Positions 1 through 7,627 of a stretch of 23,830 bases of DNA are shown here, in pieces. Position 1 is the first letter of the stretch; each line of letters begins with the position of its first letter. The translations under genes and the position numbers were made by a program. The notes below the pieces were generated by a model. The model had not been told where the DNA came from, ran no database searches, and worked only from the letters and a program-made list of their open reading frames with translations. Source of the DNA: JBDZUZ01 sp040255445 (GTDB lineage: Bacteria > Planctomycetota > Phycisphaerae > Phycisphaerales > UBA1924); NCBI GenBank assembly GCA_040255445.1, contig JBDZUZ010000047.1:1-23830 (forward strand), in the 5' to 3' direction.

Positions 1-22
1 CGAGGCGCTCGGGCTGGCGTAA
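1..22 (+). CDS. 3' tail of an upstream gene (partial)
   Basis: The first bases read in frame as E-A-L-G-L-A followed by TAA at 20-22. A strong intrinsic terminator begins 63 bases later, which fits the end of a plus-strand gene whose body lies outside the window. Nothing can be said about its function. The frame is chosen only because it ends neatly ahead of the terminator. Confidence 0.35.
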
Positions 23-84
23 GTCAGCCGCCATGACTCCGCCGCCATCCCCCCGGCGGCAGTGTCCAATAACCATCCGTGTTG

Positions 85-113
85 ACCGGCCGCCACATGG
101 CGGCCGGTTTTTT
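85..113 (+). terminator. Rho-independent terminator
   Basis: A perfect 10-bp GC-rich stem (85-94 with 99-108) closes a 4-base ACAT loop and runs into six T residues (108-113). It lies between the upstream gene tail and the histidine kinase gene, so it should end the upstream transcript. Confidence 0.9.
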
Positions 114-194
114 CGCGCCTCCCGCTCCCCTGATGGTGCGTCCCGGCAACATCAGGATCGAGTCGGCCCCCGCCGCGGCCGATGAGACACAGCC

Positions 195-1085
195 ATGAAC
201 AGCGGTGATGACACGCGCGGACCCGGCTCCCCCACTCCCTCCCCTTCCCCCGATAAGAACGCGCGCCAGCGGGCCGCGGCGGGGAGCAGCCCGGAGGCTA
301 CCTACGACGAGGTGGACCGGCTCATGGGGGTCGTGCACGACATCGGGAGCATTCTCGATGGCAGCCTGCGGTATGTCGGGCTGGCGCGGAAGTCGCTCGT
401 CGAGACCAACCTGGCGTTGAGCAACGCGCTTGTTGGCGATGCGGCGCGGCAGTTGACCGCCGCGGCCGATGGGCTCGAGCGGATGGCCGAGATGGTGCAC
501 GCGGCGATGCAGGGGAAGAACCAGGCGCTGGGCTCGCCAAACCTGTCGCGGGCGCGGCCGGTGACACTGGGCGAGGCGATCAATCACGCGGCGGATGTGC
601 TGCGTCCGCTCGCGGGCGAGAACCGCGTGCAGATCGATATCGATGCGCCCAAGCACATCGGTGAACTGCCCAGCGGCGCGCTGTACACGGTGATCCTCAA
701 CGGCATTCAGAACGCGGTCGAGTCGGTGGCGCGGCGGGGCGGGAGCGGGCGGGTGCTCGTGACCGTGCGGCCCGATGAAGCGCCCAAGGGCCGGACCTTC
801 GGCCGCGATGACCGCGAGTGGTTCTGCCTGGACATCGAGGACGACGGCGAGGGGCCGCCCCCGGGGGACTCCGGCCGCGTGTTCAACCTTGGATTCTCGA
901 CCAAGCCGCGGGGCACGGGCATCGGCCTCGCGGTAGCGCGCTCGGTGGTGCAGGGGATGAACGGATCGATCGAACTGATGCCCGCGCTCAAGACGGCGGG
1001 GAAGGGGCCGCGGGGCGCGGTGCTGCGGATCCGCTTCCCGGCGCCGACGCGGATGGGGGAGATGCGGCTGGGCGGGGCGGCGTGA
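195..1085 (+). CDS. Cytosolic sensor histidine kinase (NtrB-like partner)
   Basis: A 296-aa two-component histidine kinase, expected to autophosphorylate and pass phosphate to the response regulator encoded just downstream. The C-terminal HATPase_c domain is clear: N-box around N172 (ILNGIQNAVES), G1 box around 213-218 (IEDDGEG) and G2 box GTGIGLAVA at 239-247. The phosphoacceptor helix is probably 40-66, with H48 in VVHDIGS as the best candidate His. This differs from the usual HExxN/HDLRN form. No transmembrane helix, PAS or GAF domain is visible. The first ~35 residues are Pro/Ser-rich and probably disordered, so the signal must be intracellular or come from a partner protein. There is no clear Shine-Dalgarno before the ATG. 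The gap to the regulator gene is 79 bases, so an operon is likely. Confidence 0.85.
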   Translation: MNSGDDTRGPGSPTPSPSPDKNARQRAAAGSSPEATYDEVDRLMGVVHDIGSILDGSLRYVGLARKSLVETNLALSNALVGDAARQLTAAADGLERMAEMVHAAMQGKNQALGSPNLSRARPVTLGEAINHAADVLRPLAGENRVQIDIDAPKHIGELPSGALYTVILNGIQNAVESVARRGGSGRVLVTVRPDEAPKGRTFGRDDREWFCLDIEDDGEGPPPGDSGRVFNLGFSTKPRGTGIGLAVARSVVQGMNGSIELMPALKTAGKGPRGAVLRIRFPAPTRMGEMRLGGAA

Positions 1086-1164
1086 GCGGAACATTCGCCA
1101 CTTCTCGCTTCACAGACTTCCACGACACCCCGACACTCGACACGCCAACACGCCCGGAGGATCT

Positions 1165-2649
1165 GTGCGCGGCCGGATTCTGATTGTTGATGATGACCCG
1201 ATCGTGGCCGAGTCGCTCGCGGAGCACCTCGCCGCGGAGGACTTTGATACCAGCACCGCGCTCAACGCGGGCGAGGCGATGGCCGCGCTCGACGCCGCCG
1301 CGGCGGAGACGCCCGAGCAGCGTGCGAAGCCGTTCGACATCGTGCTGTGCGATGTGTCGATGCCGGGCGTGGGCGGGATGGAGCTGCTGCGCGACCTTGG
1401 CAGGAAGCACCGCGGCACGGCGGTCGTGATGATCACCGGGTACGGGACGATCGAGACGGCGGTCGAGGCGCTGCGGGCCGGCGCGTGCGACTTCCTCACC
1501 AAGCCGATCGTCGACAGCGAGTTGATGCAGGCGGTCGAGCGGGCCCTGCGGCAGCGGGCGATCCTCGCGGAGAACATGTCGCTGCGGCGGCGGCTCGATG
1601 GCCGGCACAACCTCGACAACATCGCGGGCTCCGACCCGCGGATGCTCAAGATCTACGACCTGATCGAGGCGGTGGCGCCGAGCCGGACGACGGTGCTGAT
1701 GACCGGCGAGAGCGGCACGGGCAAGAGCCTGATCGCGCACGCGATCCATCACCGGTCGCCGCGGAAGGACAAGCCGTTCATCGAGATCTCCTGCGGCTCG
1801 ATCCCCGAGACGCTGCTGGAGAGCGAGCTCTTCGGGCATGTGAAGGGGGCTTTCACCGGCGCCCACGCCGACAAGGTCGGCCGCTTCCTCGCGGCCGATG
1901 GCGGGACGATCTTTCTGGACGAGATCAACTCGGCCTCGCCGGGGATGCAGCTCAAGCTGCTTCGCGTGCTCCAGGAGCGCAAGTTCGAGCCGGTGGGTTC
2001 GAACAAGACGGTCGAGGTCGATGCGCGGGTGATCCTCGCGACGAATCAGCCGCTGGAGCGGCTCGTGGCCGAGGGCCAGTTCCGCCAGGACCTGTACTAC
2101 CGCATCAATGTGGTCAAGATCGAACTCCCACCGCTGCGCGAACGCATCGGCGACATCCCCGCCCTCGCCGAGCGGTTCCTCAAGAAGCACGCGGCGGAGC
2201 TGGGCAAGCAGATCGTCGGCTTCGCGCCCGAGGCGATGGAGCACCTGCGGCGGTACGCCTACCCGGGCAACGTGCGCGAGCTCATGAACATCGTCGAGCG
2301 TGCGGCGGTGCTCTGCCGGCGGCCGACGATCACGGTCGAGGATCTGCCGCCGCAGGTGGTGAGCAATGACTCGCCGCTGGCGGCGATGATCCCGGGCGGG
2401 GGCCACTCAGGCGGGGCCGGCATCGCGACCGGCCCGCTAGGCAGCGCGGAAGGCACATGGGACGGCGGCACGCTCGAGGCCGCGCTCCGCGAGCCCGAAC
2501 GCCGCATCATCGTCGCCGCGCTCAAGGCCAACGAATTCAACCGCCAGCAGACCGCAGAAGCGCTGGGGATCAACCGGACGACGCTGTACAAGAAGATCAA
2601 GGCGCTGGGGATCCAGGATGACCTCGAGAGCGGGCGGCTGGCGGGGTGA
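1165..2649 (+). CDS. Sigma-54-dependent response regulator, NtrC family
   Basis: A 494-aa activator of sigma-54 promoters with the full three-domain layout. The receiver domain (about 4-120) has acidic D10/D11, phosphoacceptor D63 (VLCDVSMPG) and K113. The AAA+ domain (about 153-382) has Walker A GESGTGKS at 181-188, the sigma-54 contact loop GAFTGA at 228-233, Walker B GGTIFLDE at 247-254 and an arginine-finger region near R313. A Fis-type helix-turn-helix closes the protein (QQTAEALGINRTTLYKKIK). It starts at GTG, with GGAGG at 1156-1160 four bases upstream, and the sequence enters the receiver at once (GRILIVDDD). It pairs with the histidine kinase upstream. Targets are unknown, and no convincing sigma-54 promoter was spotted in the window. 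Confidence 0.97.
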   Translation: MRGRILIVDDDPIVAESLAEHLAAEDFDTSTALNAGEAMAALDAAAAETPEQRAKPFDIVLCDVSMPGVGGMELLRDLGRKHRGTAVVMITGYGTIETAVEALRAGACDFLTKPIVDSELMQAVERALRQRAILAENMSLRRRLDGRHNLDNIAGSDPRMLKIYDLIEAVAPSRTTVLMTGESGTGKSLIAHAIHHRSPRKDKPFIEISCGSIPETLLESELFGHVKGAFTGAHADKVGRFLAADGGTIFLDEINSASPGMQLKLLRVLQERKFEPVGSNKTVEVDARVILATNQPLERLVAEGQFRQDLYYRINVVKIELPPLRERIGDIPALAERFLKKHAAELGKQIVGFAPEAMEHLRRYAYPGNVRELMNIVERAAVLCRRPTITVEDLPPQVVSNDSPLAAMIPGGGHSGGAGIATGPLGSAEGTWDGGTLEAALREPERRIIVAALKANEFNRQQTAEALGINRTTLYKKIKALGIQDDLESGRLAG

Positions 2650-2652
2650 GCA

Positions 2653-2672
2653 GGCAACGCGTATGGGTTGCC
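2653..2672 (+). other. Small hairpin after the NtrC-type gene
   Basis: GGCAAC (2653-2658) and GTTGCC (2667-2672) form a 6-bp inverted repeat around an 8-base loop, starting just after the regulator stop codon. There is no T-run, so it is at best a weak terminator or an mRNA 3'-end structure. Confidence 0.35.
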
Positions 2673-2681
2673 GCGGCGCGG

Positions 2682-2687
2682 TAGGCT
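2682..2687 (+). promoter_or_regulatory. TAGGCT -10 box, predicted leaderless start
   Basis: TAGGCT lies exactly 6 bases before the GTG at 2694, so transcription would begin at the start codon. There is no obvious -35 and no proper Shine-Dalgarno. The paralogue downstream has the same arrangement. Confidence 0.5.
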
Positions 2688-2693
2688 GACAGG

Positions 2694-3464
2694 GTGGAGA
2701 CATCGCCCGTTCAGAATGCCGCCACGCGGGAAACAGATGCGGTCCGAGACCCGGCGGTGGTGCGGGCGCCGTACTACCGCGCATGGCGGGATCTGTGGAA
2801 GCACCGCTTCGGCCGCGACCCGTCGTTCCGGGCGCCGCGGCGGTGGCTTCTCCTTGCCACGTACGCGGGCATGATCGGCGGCTTTGCGCTCGCGGTCTAC
2901 TTTGAAATGTGGCTCGGAACCGTGTTTGGCTTCGTGGTGTGTGCGGGGGCGAGCGGCCTTGACGAATACGCGAAGCACAGGCGAGTCGCCAAAGGCTTTG
3001 CCTCGTGCATCACAGCGCGACCGGTCGGCGATGCCGCGGCACTCCTGCGGGAGGACTGGGCCGCGTTCATCGCACCGCTTGGCGGCACCGGCCGCCTGCT
3101 GCCTTGGAATCGCCAGGTTCGGGCGTAGGGCATGTGGGTGTTTGATACAGCGCTGATCGTGCTCATCATGATCCCTGTCCTGGCTTCGTTCGTTGACTGG
3201 AAGGTCCCGGGAGTCACCGCTCGTCATTGGCTCTTGCTCGTTCTCGCGATCCCCGGGCTCTTCCTGAGCCGAAACCTGTTCGTGGGCATCATCATGCACC
3301 GGCGGCACGCCGCGCTCACCGCTGCTTACCTCGAGGATGCGTGCTGCTGGTGCGGGCATGGGCTGGCGGGGGCGATCGAGCAAGTCGGTGATTCCGACCG
3401 CTGCCCGGTGTGCGGCTCGCCAAACCCGGCGTCGCCGCCGGCGCTTCTTCCGTCGAGGGGTTGA
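2694..3464 (+). pseudogene. Zinc-ribbon membrane protein interrupted by in-frame TAG
   Basis: Two in-frame pieces, 2694-3128 (144 aa) and 3132-3464 (110 aa), are separated only by TAG (3126-3128) and one Gly codon. Together they span 257 codons, almost the same as the 259 of the adjacent paralogue, and align with it from end to end. Both carry an AWRDLW motif near the N-terminus, hydrophobic helices, G-[ML]-W just after the break point, and a C-terminal zinc ribbon (DACCWCG...CPVCG). Four membrane helices are likely across the two halves. The second piece has no Shine-Dalgarno before its ATG, so independent translation looks unlikely. Explanations are a recent nonsense mutation, stop readthrough, a sequencing error, or a true split protein. 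Function is unknown; this resembles planctomycete membrane proteins with a cytoplasmic zinc ribbon. Confidence 0.7.
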
Positions 3465-3536
3465 CCGCTGATCCTCGCCTTGCCTCCCGCGCCGACCGAG
3501 CCGGGCTGACGTATCGAGCCGCACTCGCGAGCTCTG

Positions 3537-3542
3537 TAGGAT
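3537..3542 (+). promoter_or_regulatory. TAGGAT -10 box, predicted leaderless start
   Basis: TAGGAT sits exactly 6 bases before the ATG at 3549, matching the spacing upstream of the interrupted paralogue. A weak AGG inside it could also act as a ribosome binding site, so the two readings compete. Confidence 0.45.
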
Positions 3543-3548
3543 GTGCCG

Positions 3549-4325
3549 ATGGACGCGGCCGGTCCGACCAGCGACGATGTGAGTATCGCCCCTCGACGCA
3601 TCGAGTCGACGCCGCTGTATAGCGCATGGCGCGACCTCTGGACATTCAGGTTCGCAAAGGCCGCCGTACCGATAGCGATCTGGCTCGTACTCGGGTCGAG
3701 CGTGGGTATGGCGCTGGGTCTCTTCGTCGTGTTCTGGACGAGGTCGCCGATCGGTACAGTTGTCGGTGTTGCCGTGACCGTGGCGGTCCCGACCTTCGCT
3801 CAATGGTCCCGAGCCATCGCCGCTCGCCGGCAGTTCCGTGAGTACGCGCGGCAGCGCTCTTCAGTTGTCGGCGATGTTGAGGCGACGCGGCAGGCCTGGC
3901 GCGACTACCTCGAGACCGTGCGCCCAAGGCTTTGGCCGGCGGAAGGGCCTCGCGTGCCTCCGAGCGGGCTCTGGCCCGTCGATGGCGTGATCGGCGTTGT
4001 CTTCATGGGGCCGCTCATGCTCAAGTGGCTCGCGAACGTGCAGATTCTGCCGCCATCGGTGCCGATGTGGTTCTGGATCGCGCTGCTGTGCCTGGCGGCG
4101 AGCCTGCGCGGGGCTTACGGGCTCTTCCTGCGTCGCCGCCGCCTTCGCTCGCTCGAAGATGCGTGCTCGGGCGATGCCTGCTGCTGGTGCGGGTACGGAA
4201 CGACGCGGCTCAGCGACAGCGTGACCTATCCATCACATTGCCCCGAGTGCGGTGTGGCTGATCCCTGCTCGCCGCCGGACCTCCTCCGCAGCGCACCCGC
4301 GTCCAGACCGCGGATTTGGCGGTAG
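3549..4325 (+). CDS. Membrane protein with C-terminal zinc ribbon (intact paralogue)
   Basis: A 258-aa protein of unknown function. After a short polar N-terminus comes AWRDLW (26-31), then two membrane helices (about 38-63 and 68-85), a basic cytoplasmic stretch containing a second WRDYL (118-122), two more helices (about 145-163 and 172-193), an Arg-rich patch (195-200), and a zinc ribbon with C211/C214 and C231/C234 (CCWCGYG...CPECG). The start is placed at ATG 3549 rather than the in-frame GTG 3543, because both the -10-like box and the AGG fit it better. It is the intact sister of the interrupted gene just upstream, so this is a tandem duplication. The family is only loosely recognised. 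A regulatory or assembly role at the membrane is possible but not shown. Confidence 0.75.
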   Translation: MDAAGPTSDDVSIAPRRIESTPLYSAWRDLWTFRFAKAAVPIAIWLVLGSSVGMALGLFVVFWTRSPIGTVVGVAVTVAVPTFAQWSRAIAARRQFREYARQRSSVVGDVEATRQAWRDYLETVRPRLWPAEGPRVPPSGLWPVDGVIGVVFMGPLMLKWLANVQILPPSVPMWFWIALLCLAASLRGAYGLFLRRRRLRSLEDACSGDACCWCGYGTTRLSDSVTYPSHCPECGVADPCSPPDLLRSAPASRPRIWR

Positions 4326-4387
4326 AGCGTCGACCATCGGTGATCGACTTTCGGAAGGCATCAAGGCACGCGGCACTTCGCATTTGC

Positions 4388-6937
4388 TCAGGGAAGCTGC
4401 ACACGCTCGAGCGTGAAGCTTGGCGTCTGATTCCCGGGTCGGAATGTACCTTTCGATGAGGTTGCACCGTTGCGTTGATCCGGTCCGACCGCGGCGGTGA
4501 AGGGCTCACGGTATGTGATCCGCACCACCGCAAGTTCATCAACCGCCGCGACCCCCGCGTGCACCGCCGCGGCGGCGATCGCCGAACCTCCGTACCGGCC
4601 ATCGGCGAAGAAGAACTGCCCGACACGCAGGTCGCGATCAGCGGCGCGGATCAGCATCAGCACAGACTCGCCAACGGCCGGGCTGCGCGGCGCTGTCACG
4701 ACAGCGCCGATCCGTTGCGCGGCCAGCCGCGTGCGCTCCTCCTGGGTGATCTCGATCTGTATATCCGCGGCGACCGGTTCCATCCGCCACCAGGCAATGT
4801 TCCCCGCCTGCGGCGCATCCCACGCCTGAATGACCAGCCCCTCCTCATCCCGCCACGCGATCCCAGTAAACTCGAAACGCTCGGATTCAGTGCTGCGCAC
4901 AACCTGCGGGCACGAGTCGATCATGATGCGGAGGATCTGGTGGCCGCGGTCTTCGCCGGTTTCGATCCGCACGATCCCGGGCGGGAGCTTGTTCGACGTG
5001 CTGCCCGTGATGTTGTGACCAACAAGCATGCCGGTGAGCCCGCCCTCTTGCAGCTCACTGTCAAGCAGGAGGTATGTCGGTTCCGGGCGACGCGAGATCG
5101 ATGTGTTGCGGACCACGAAGCGGCCGCCGCGGAGCAAGGCCAGCTGTGATGCCGCATCGCCCGCGGCTGCCTCCGCGAGTTCCAACCGGAGCGGCTCCGC
5201 GCCGGACTGGCCGACGAATACCGGCGTCGGTTCCGCGGCGGTCAGCTCGATCGTCAGCCGCTGTTGTAGAGCTGTGCGGTTCTGCTCGCTCCCGGGAAGG
5301 AATCCTGTCGGCGCCAGGGTCACCTTGTTGCCGCTCACACGCCCGCCGACAGCCACGCCGGTGCGCGTTCCCAGCGACCAGAGCTCACCGGTCGCTTCTC
5401 CGGCGGGGGACACGGCGAGTGTGAGCGTGAGCGGATGGTACTCGCGGTCATCGCCGCGGCCGCGGACGGAAAAGCCGGTAAACCGCCGCGGTGTGCCGAG
5501 GCCCTCGGACATGAACTGCGCGATCGCCGCACGCTCCGCCTCTACCTCCGCCACCGACCAGAGCCGCTCGATCGCAAGCGACACATTTCCGCTGCTGATG
5601 AAATCGGCGCGCGGGTTGGGCCGCCACGGTCCCTGCAGCGATCCATCCTCCTCGACCTGCAGCCTCCATTGCTCGCCGGTCGGCAGCGAGACATAGAGAG
5701 CGCCGCGACCGAGTACGAGACCCACCGCGCCCTGCCCCACCTGGGCAGGCCGGGCGCCGACATCGGCCGCGATCGTGTATCCCTGGCCGTCGGGAGTGCG
5801 CTCGATCACGGCCTCGATCGGTTCCGGCGCGCCGCCGCCGCCCAGCGCGGCCTTCTCGCCCCGGACCCGGATACGACCGCCAAGCGCATCGACGACAGCC
5901 CGGACCGCCGCCTCGCGGGCGGCCTTTTGTGCACTGAGCTTGCTGTCGACAGCAGATGCGGCCGCGGCATCCCGTGCGAGCGTGGCGGGGAGCGTGCCGG
6001 CGAACCGATCGTTCATCATGAGGGTGCCGCGATAGCTCGGCTTATCGGCCGAGCCCTCGCTGATGATCTCGATGACCCCACGGACATCCTCCTGACCCGC
6101 GGGCTCGCGGGCGGGCGCGATGTCGAGGCGCAGCCGGATGTGACCTGTGAACTCATCGAGCGGCGAAAGGGCACCACGGAAAGCATGCCGCGTCACGGGG
6201 CGGAGGACATCATCGCGGCCGGGCGCGGGGTCGAGTGTGAGCACGCCATCGAATTCCGCTCCTCCCTCCGGCGTGCCGCGTTCGATCGCGACCGCGGCGA
6301 CCCACTCGATCGAGCTTTGCGAGCCGGATTCAGGACGGAGCACGAGCCCCTCCTGCCGGAGGAGTGCTGCAAGCGCCTCGATGCGCTCCAGGCGCTCCTG
6401 ATCCAAGGCTTGCGCTTGCGCCCGCAGCCCCTCGGCCAGCGTTTGCCCCGAAGGGAGCTTGACGAACCGCTGCGGTCGGGCTGCCGGGCCCGCGGTCTCG
6501 GGCGTGAGTTCGAGCGTGTCCTTGGAGCGGGTGGTCTGGTAGATGGTGGTGGCGCCGCCGCCCGAGACGAGGCTGAGCCGGCCGCCCTCGAGCAGACTGT
6601 AATTCAAGGTCATCGCACTCGGGCGGGATCCCTGCCCGATGGTCACGATGACCTGATCGCTCTTGAGGAACTCAAGGCCGACGAGTTCACCCGGCGTCGT
6701 GCGCATCCAGACGCCGACGAGTTCGGAGGCCTTCCCGACATCACGCCCCTTCAGCGGCTGGGCCGCGGCCGGCTGCTGCGGCTGACCTGGCCGCGGCGAG
6801 GCGGGTTGCTCCTCGCTCTTTCCGCACCCCGCGGTCGATACCGCCACGGCCAGGAGGGCTAGCGCTTGACACGAATACAGACCCAGTGTCCGGCCCGCCT
6901 TCGAAACGGCCTTCTGGAGCATGTTCTCGAATCGCAT
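4388..6937 (-). CDS. Large lipoprotein with C-terminal LCCL-like domain
   Basis: An 849-aa exported lipoprotein. The start is ATG at 6937, with GGAGGA (complement of 6944-6949) six bases upstream, although the frame stays open much further. A signal peptide ends in the lipobox TAGC, with C38 as the lipidated residue. A Pro/Gln-rich linker follows, then several beta-rich segments that I cannot assign. The last ~85 residues (about 766-849) match the LCCL pattern: a Y-G-G-S segment, AAAVHAGV, VVRITY, RNGATSS and a closing SFTLE, but without the cysteines of animal LCCL domains. LCCL domains are extracellular and thought to bind ligands such as polysaccharide or lipid. The gene is divergent from the ECF sigma/kinase pair with about 105 bases between, suggesting shared control. 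Calling it a sensor or target of that system is inference. Confidence 0.75.
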   Translation of the reverse strand: MRFENMLQKAVSKAGRTLGLYSCQALALLAVAVSTAGCGKSEEQPASPRPGQPQQPAAAQPLKGRDVGKASELVGVWMRTTPGELVGLEFLKSDQVIVTIGQGSRPSAMTLNYSLLEGGRLSLVSGGGATTIYQTTRSKDTLELTPETAGPAARPQRFVKLPSGQTLAEGLRAQAQALDQERLERIEALAALLRQEGLVLRPESGSQSSIEWVAAVAIERGTPEGGAEFDGVLTLDPAPGRDDVLRPVTRHAFRGALSPLDEFTGHIRLRLDIAPAREPAGQEDVRGVIEIISEGSADKPSYRGTLMMNDRFAGTLPATLARDAAAASAVDSKLSAQKAAREAAVRAVVDALGGRIRVRGEKAALGGGGAPEPIEAVIERTPDGQGYTIAADVGARPAQVGQGAVGLVLGRGALYVSLPTGEQWRLQVEEDGSLQGPWRPNPRADFISSGNVSLAIERLWSVAEVEAERAAIAQFMSEGLGTPRRFTGFSVRGRGDDREYHPLTLTLAVSPAGEATGELWSLGTRTGVAVGGRVSGNKVTLAPTGFLPGSEQNRTALQQRLTIELTAAEPTPVFVGQSGAEPLRLELAEAAAGDAASQLALLRGGRFVVRNTSISRRPEPTYLLLDSELQEGGLTGMLVGHNITGSTSNKLPPGIVRIETGEDRGHQILRIMIDSCPQVVRSTESERFEFTGIAWRDEEGLVIQAWDAPQAGNIAWWRMEPVAADIQIEITQEERTRLAAQRIGAVVTAPRSPAVGESVLMLIRAADRDLRVGQFFFADGRYGGSAIAAAAVHAGVAAVDELAVVRITYREPFTAAVGPDQRNGATSSKGTFRPGNQTPSFTLERVQLP

Positions 6938-7042
6938 CGGCGGTCCTCCGGTCGAAGACACGCCGGGGGACACCTCCGGTACCATGTCCTCGATGTCTAA
7001 TGCGCGGTCCGGCGCGAGGGCCGCAGAAGGATTCGTGACCTC

Positions 7043-7627
7043 ATGAGCGACTCCGCGCCCTCTGAACAAGCACCTGACTGGGATCAGCTCGGTCGGACGC
7101 TGTACGACGAGCTCCGCGATGTTGCCGCGGGGATGATGCGGTCCGAGCGGCGGGGGCACACACTCCAGCCGACGGCGGTCGTCAACGAGGCGTGCCTGCG
7201 GATCTCTCGTGCGGGGCTGCCCGAGGTCCCTCACCACCAGCGTCTCGCCATCGCCGCGCGAGTGATGGAGCAGGTGCTCATCGACCACGCGCGGAAGCAC
7301 ACCGCCGCGAAGCGTGGCGGCGGTGAGGCTGTACGTGTGCGGCTCGAGGGCGGTGTGCTTGCGGATGAGCCGGCCGGGGCCGAGGTCGATCTGGACCTTC
7401 TGCGGACAGCACTCGCGGAGCTGCGCGCCCTTCACCCGCGTCAGGCCGAAGTCGTCACGTTGCGGATCATGGCCGGGATGACCTCGGCGCAGGTGGCCGA
7501 GTCGCTCCGAGTGAGCCCACGCACCGCGGAGGCAGACTGGGCGGTAGCGCGGGCCTGGCTGCGGCGTCGGCTTGCGCAGGCTGACTCTGTAACGGAGCAG
7601 CATTCACGCGATGGGGCCGAGCGATGA
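7043..7627 (+). CDS. ECF-type RNA polymerase sigma factor (planctomycete family)
   Basis: A 194-aa sigma factor resembling the ECF subfamily common in Planctomycetes and Verrucomicrobia. The sigma-2 region covers about 12-95 (LYDELRDVAAGMMRSER, then LQPTAVVNEACLRI and HHQRLAIAARVMEQVLIDHAR). The sigma-4 helix-turn-helix is at about 125-180 (LHPRQAEVVTLRIMAGMT, AQVAESLRVSPRTAEADW). No anti-sigma factor is seen. Its stop overlaps the kinase start as ATGA, so the two are translationally coupled and probably act together, with the kinase likely controlling sigma activity. AAGGA lies 11 bases before the ATG, a somewhat long spacing. The DNA upstream is shared with the divergent lipoprotein gene. 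Confidence 0.93.
   Translation: MSDSAPSEQAPDWDQLGRTLYDELRDVAAGMMRSERRGHTLQPTAVVNEACLRISRAGLPEVPHHQRLAIAARVMEQVLIDHARKHTAAKRGGGEAVRVRLEGGVLADEPAGAEVDLDLLRTALAELRALHPRQAEVVTLRIMAGMTSAQVAESLRVSPRTAEADWAVARAWLRRRLAQADSVTEQHSRDGAER

Noticed and set aside
988..2406. A 472-aa minus-strand frame opposite the NtrC-type regulator
   Set aside because: It is a shadow of a clearly conserved three-domain protein and has no recognisable motif.
4328..4350. Imperfect palindrome (GTCGA...TCGAC) between the convergent zinc-ribbon and lipoprotein genes
   Set aside because: Mismatched arms with essentially no loop and only a short T-run; not convincing as a terminator.
5435..6862. A 475-aa open frame on the plus strand opposite the LCCL lipoprotein
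   Set aside because: Composition is typical of antisense frames in GC-rich genes. The minus-strand frame has a Shine-Dalgarno, signal peptide and domain.
6938..7603. N-terminal extension of the lipoprotein frame up to 7603
   Set aside because: It runs antisense to the sigma factor gene, and the internal ATG at 6937 has a strong Shine-Dalgarno followed by a proper lipoprotein signal peptide.
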